Source of the DNA: Ga0077530 sp035565975
GTDB lineage: Bacteria; Pseudomonadota; Alphaproteobacteria; Rhizobiales; Hyphomicrobiaceae
Assembly (NCBI GenBank): GCA_035565975.1
Contig: DATMRT010000096.1
Coordinates: forward strand, 1 to 64,000
DNA length: 64,000 nt
Reading direction: 5' to 3'
Part shown: positions 63,055-64,000 of the stretch, in pieces
How the letters are laid out: each line of letters opens with the position of its first letter
How positions within the stretch are numbered: the stretch's first letter is position 1
Notes under the pieces: generated by a model
Seen by the model: the letters and a program-made list of their open reading frames with translations, nothing else
What the model was told of the DNA's origin: nothing
Database searches by the model: none
Made by a program: the position numbers and the translations under genes

Positions 63055-63435
63055 ATGTTCCAGAATGGTACAGGGCAAGGACGCCCCTCGGCGGCTGAGG
63101 CGGCCGAACGTCGAGGAACGGCGCGCCACGCGCACGCCGAGCGGATCACGCTGACCACGCAATGGGGAACGCTCGTCGCCAGCCTCATGGATCTCTCGGC
63201 GACGGGCGCGCAGGTGCGCGTCCCCAACGGCCTCGCCCCTCTCGAGGGGGATCATGTGACGCTGCGCCTCGTCGATGGACAGCATCTTTCGGGCAGCATC
63301 GTCTGGTCGGCTCGCGATGCGCTCGGCATCAGCTTCGAGCAGTCACTGCCTGCGCTCGATGACCTCCTGTGGCTCGAGCAGCGCGGACCGGACTGGTTCT
63401 GCGCGAGCGTGCGGGCACAGCGGCAATGGGCGTAG
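63055..63435 (+). CDS. PilZ-domain protein
   Basis: A 126-residue protein with one PilZ domain, a cyclic-di-GMP receptor. The N-terminal RxxxR-like motif is ERRGTARHAHAER, and the DxSxxG motif is SLMDLSATGAQVRVPNG; then come beta strands LRLVDGQHLSGSIVW and ALGISFEQS. The RRGTAR arginine spacing is slightly different from the canonical RxxxR, so ligand binding should be checked. Single-domain PilZ proteins often control motility or exopolysaccharide. It is alone on its strand. Confidence 0.84.
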   Translation: MFQNGTGQGRPSAAEAAERRGTARHAHAERITLTTQWGTLVASLMDLSATGAQVRVPNGLAPLEGDHVTLRLVDGQHLSGSIVWSARDALGISFEQSLPALDDLLWLEQRGPDWFCASVRAQRQWA

Positions 63436-63444
63436 GGCGCGTCT

Positions 63445-63813
63445 TCAGAGGCCCAAAAGCCCGAACACCAGAGCCACGAACCACATGAAGGCGGCGATCA
63501 TCGCGCTCCAATAGGCGAACGTCAGGTACGTCTCGCGCATCACGAGTGAGATCGTCTGCTGGGCCGAGCGCTCGGGCGGGCGGAGCTCCTTCGGCACGTA
63601 GAGCCACATTTCGGTGCGGCGGTAGGGCTTGGTTATCGCTTCTCGTGCCTTGAAAACCAGAATGCCGACCATGATCAGTGTAAGCGAGCCCCCCGTTTGA
63701 AAGGAGAGGCGCGGATCGAACGACATGCCGATCATGGTGCAGAAGATTGCGAGAGAGCCGAAGCCGCAGGCGCGCATCACGATCTCGATGGCAATGCGGC
63801 GCAGCTCCTCCAT
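63445..63813 (-). CDS. Hypothetical membrane protein
   Basis: A 122-residue protein, with spans at about residues 10-27 (MRACGFGSLAIFCTMIGM), 35-52 (GGSLTLIMVGILVFKA) and 95-120 (FAYWSAMIAAFMWFVALVFG), and a basic cytoplasmic loop (REAITKPYRRTEMWLYVPKE). The start at 63813 removes an unlikely 19-residue lead. It converges on the PilZ gene with ten bases between. No family recognised. Confidence 0.72.
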   Translation of the reverse strand: MEELRRIAIEIVMRACGFGSLAIFCTMIGMSFDPRLSFQTGGSLTLIMVGILVFKAREAITKPYRRTEMWLYVPKELRPPERSAQQTISLVMRETYLTFAYWSAMIAAFMWFVALVFGLLGL

Positions 63814-63912
63814 GAGATGATCCCCGTTGTGCAATGCAACGAGATTATGGTCGCGGCCGTGAACCTGCAATCAGGCGCTTTTTCACAACTCCGTGTAGAG
63901 CGTGGGCGGAAT

Positions 63913-64000
63913 TCAGAGGCCAATGGCAAAGAAGTTGCCGATGGCCGGCAGTGTCAGAATTGCGGTGCCCGCGAGCCAGATCCACAGAGATAACTCGCTC
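63913..64000 (-). CDS. C-terminal end of a probable membrane protein (runs off window)
   Basis: The last 28 codons of a leftward frame are visible, with an AGTAILTLPAIGNFFAIGL-type hydrophobic end. Only a single membrane-like segment can be seen. The N-terminus lies right of the window. Confidence 0.45.
   Translation of the reverse strand, partial: SELSLWIWLAGTAILTLPAIGNFFAIGL

Overview
The window is high-GC chromosomal DNA from an alphaproteobacterium, most likely of the order Hyphomicrobiales (Rhizobiales). The support is a GcrA cell-cycle regulator, the gene order M48 protease - DsbA-like - aroQ - accB - accC that is common in that order, a 2-oxoacid dehydrogenase set, box/bad-type aromatic genes, and methylmalonyl-CoA enzymes. 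Genus cannot be fixed from sequence reading alone. No phage, CRISPR array or intact insertion sequence was seen.

Layout. 1-3443: end of a branched-chain amino-acid-type ABC permease, divergent from a TrmB-like regulator, a nitrilase and an isonitrile hydratase. 3444-5714: decayed zone with a thiamine-diphosphate enzyme lacking its N-terminal domain, a tRNA-Arg(CCG) and a broken tRNA-Arg copy. 5715-8270: hypothetical genes and a TauE/SafE exporter. 8311-12112: a compact leftward operon coding for a coiled-coil protein, an OmpA-domain membrane protein, a Ras-like small GTPase and a sensor histidine kinase; this is the best candidate for a little-described system. 12382-16859: cupin, BoxA, BadH-like dehydrogenase and the alpha subunit of propionyl-CoA carboxylase. 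17039-17881: a Tat-exported Hint-domain protein. 17966-22825: accC, accB, aroQ, DsbA-like, M48 protease. 22978-25839: a thiazoline-carboxylate hydrolase-like protein and methylmalonyl-CoA mutase.

25870-28881 holds small secreted and membrane proteins, tRNA-Gly(CCC), a secreted peroxiredoxin and an acetyltransferase. 28979-33944 is a complete branched-chain 2-oxoacid dehydrogenase operon (E1alpha, E1beta, E2, E3). Its propionyl-CoA output would feed PccA and the mutase, so the window holds most of a route from branched-chain amino acids to succinyl-CoA. 34390-35313 is PPK2. 35413-40166 is a redox cluster: globin, DUF3365-type cytochrome, a multiheme cytochrome with ten CXXCH motifs, and a NirB-like flavoprotein fused to an Fe-S domain and a membrane domain, with a sigma-54-like promoter upstream.

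40507-48540 is envelope-oriented: a diacylglycerol kinase-like enzyme beside an EptA-type phosphoethanolamine transferase, a family 2 glycosyltransferase, an MsbA-like exporter, an unrecognised protein and a methyltransferase. 48633-49757: tRNA-Phe, a bactofilin fused to a cadherin/CSPG-like domain, and one of two copies of an unusual double-palindrome repeat (the other precedes the bkd operon in opposite orientation). 49758-56211: histidine kinase, MerA-like flavoprotein with TVP38/TMEM64 protein, glpK, gcrA. 56855-61729: a Gld-type ABC export operon. 61746-64000: nadD, an SGNH hydrolase, a PilZ protein and small membrane proteins.
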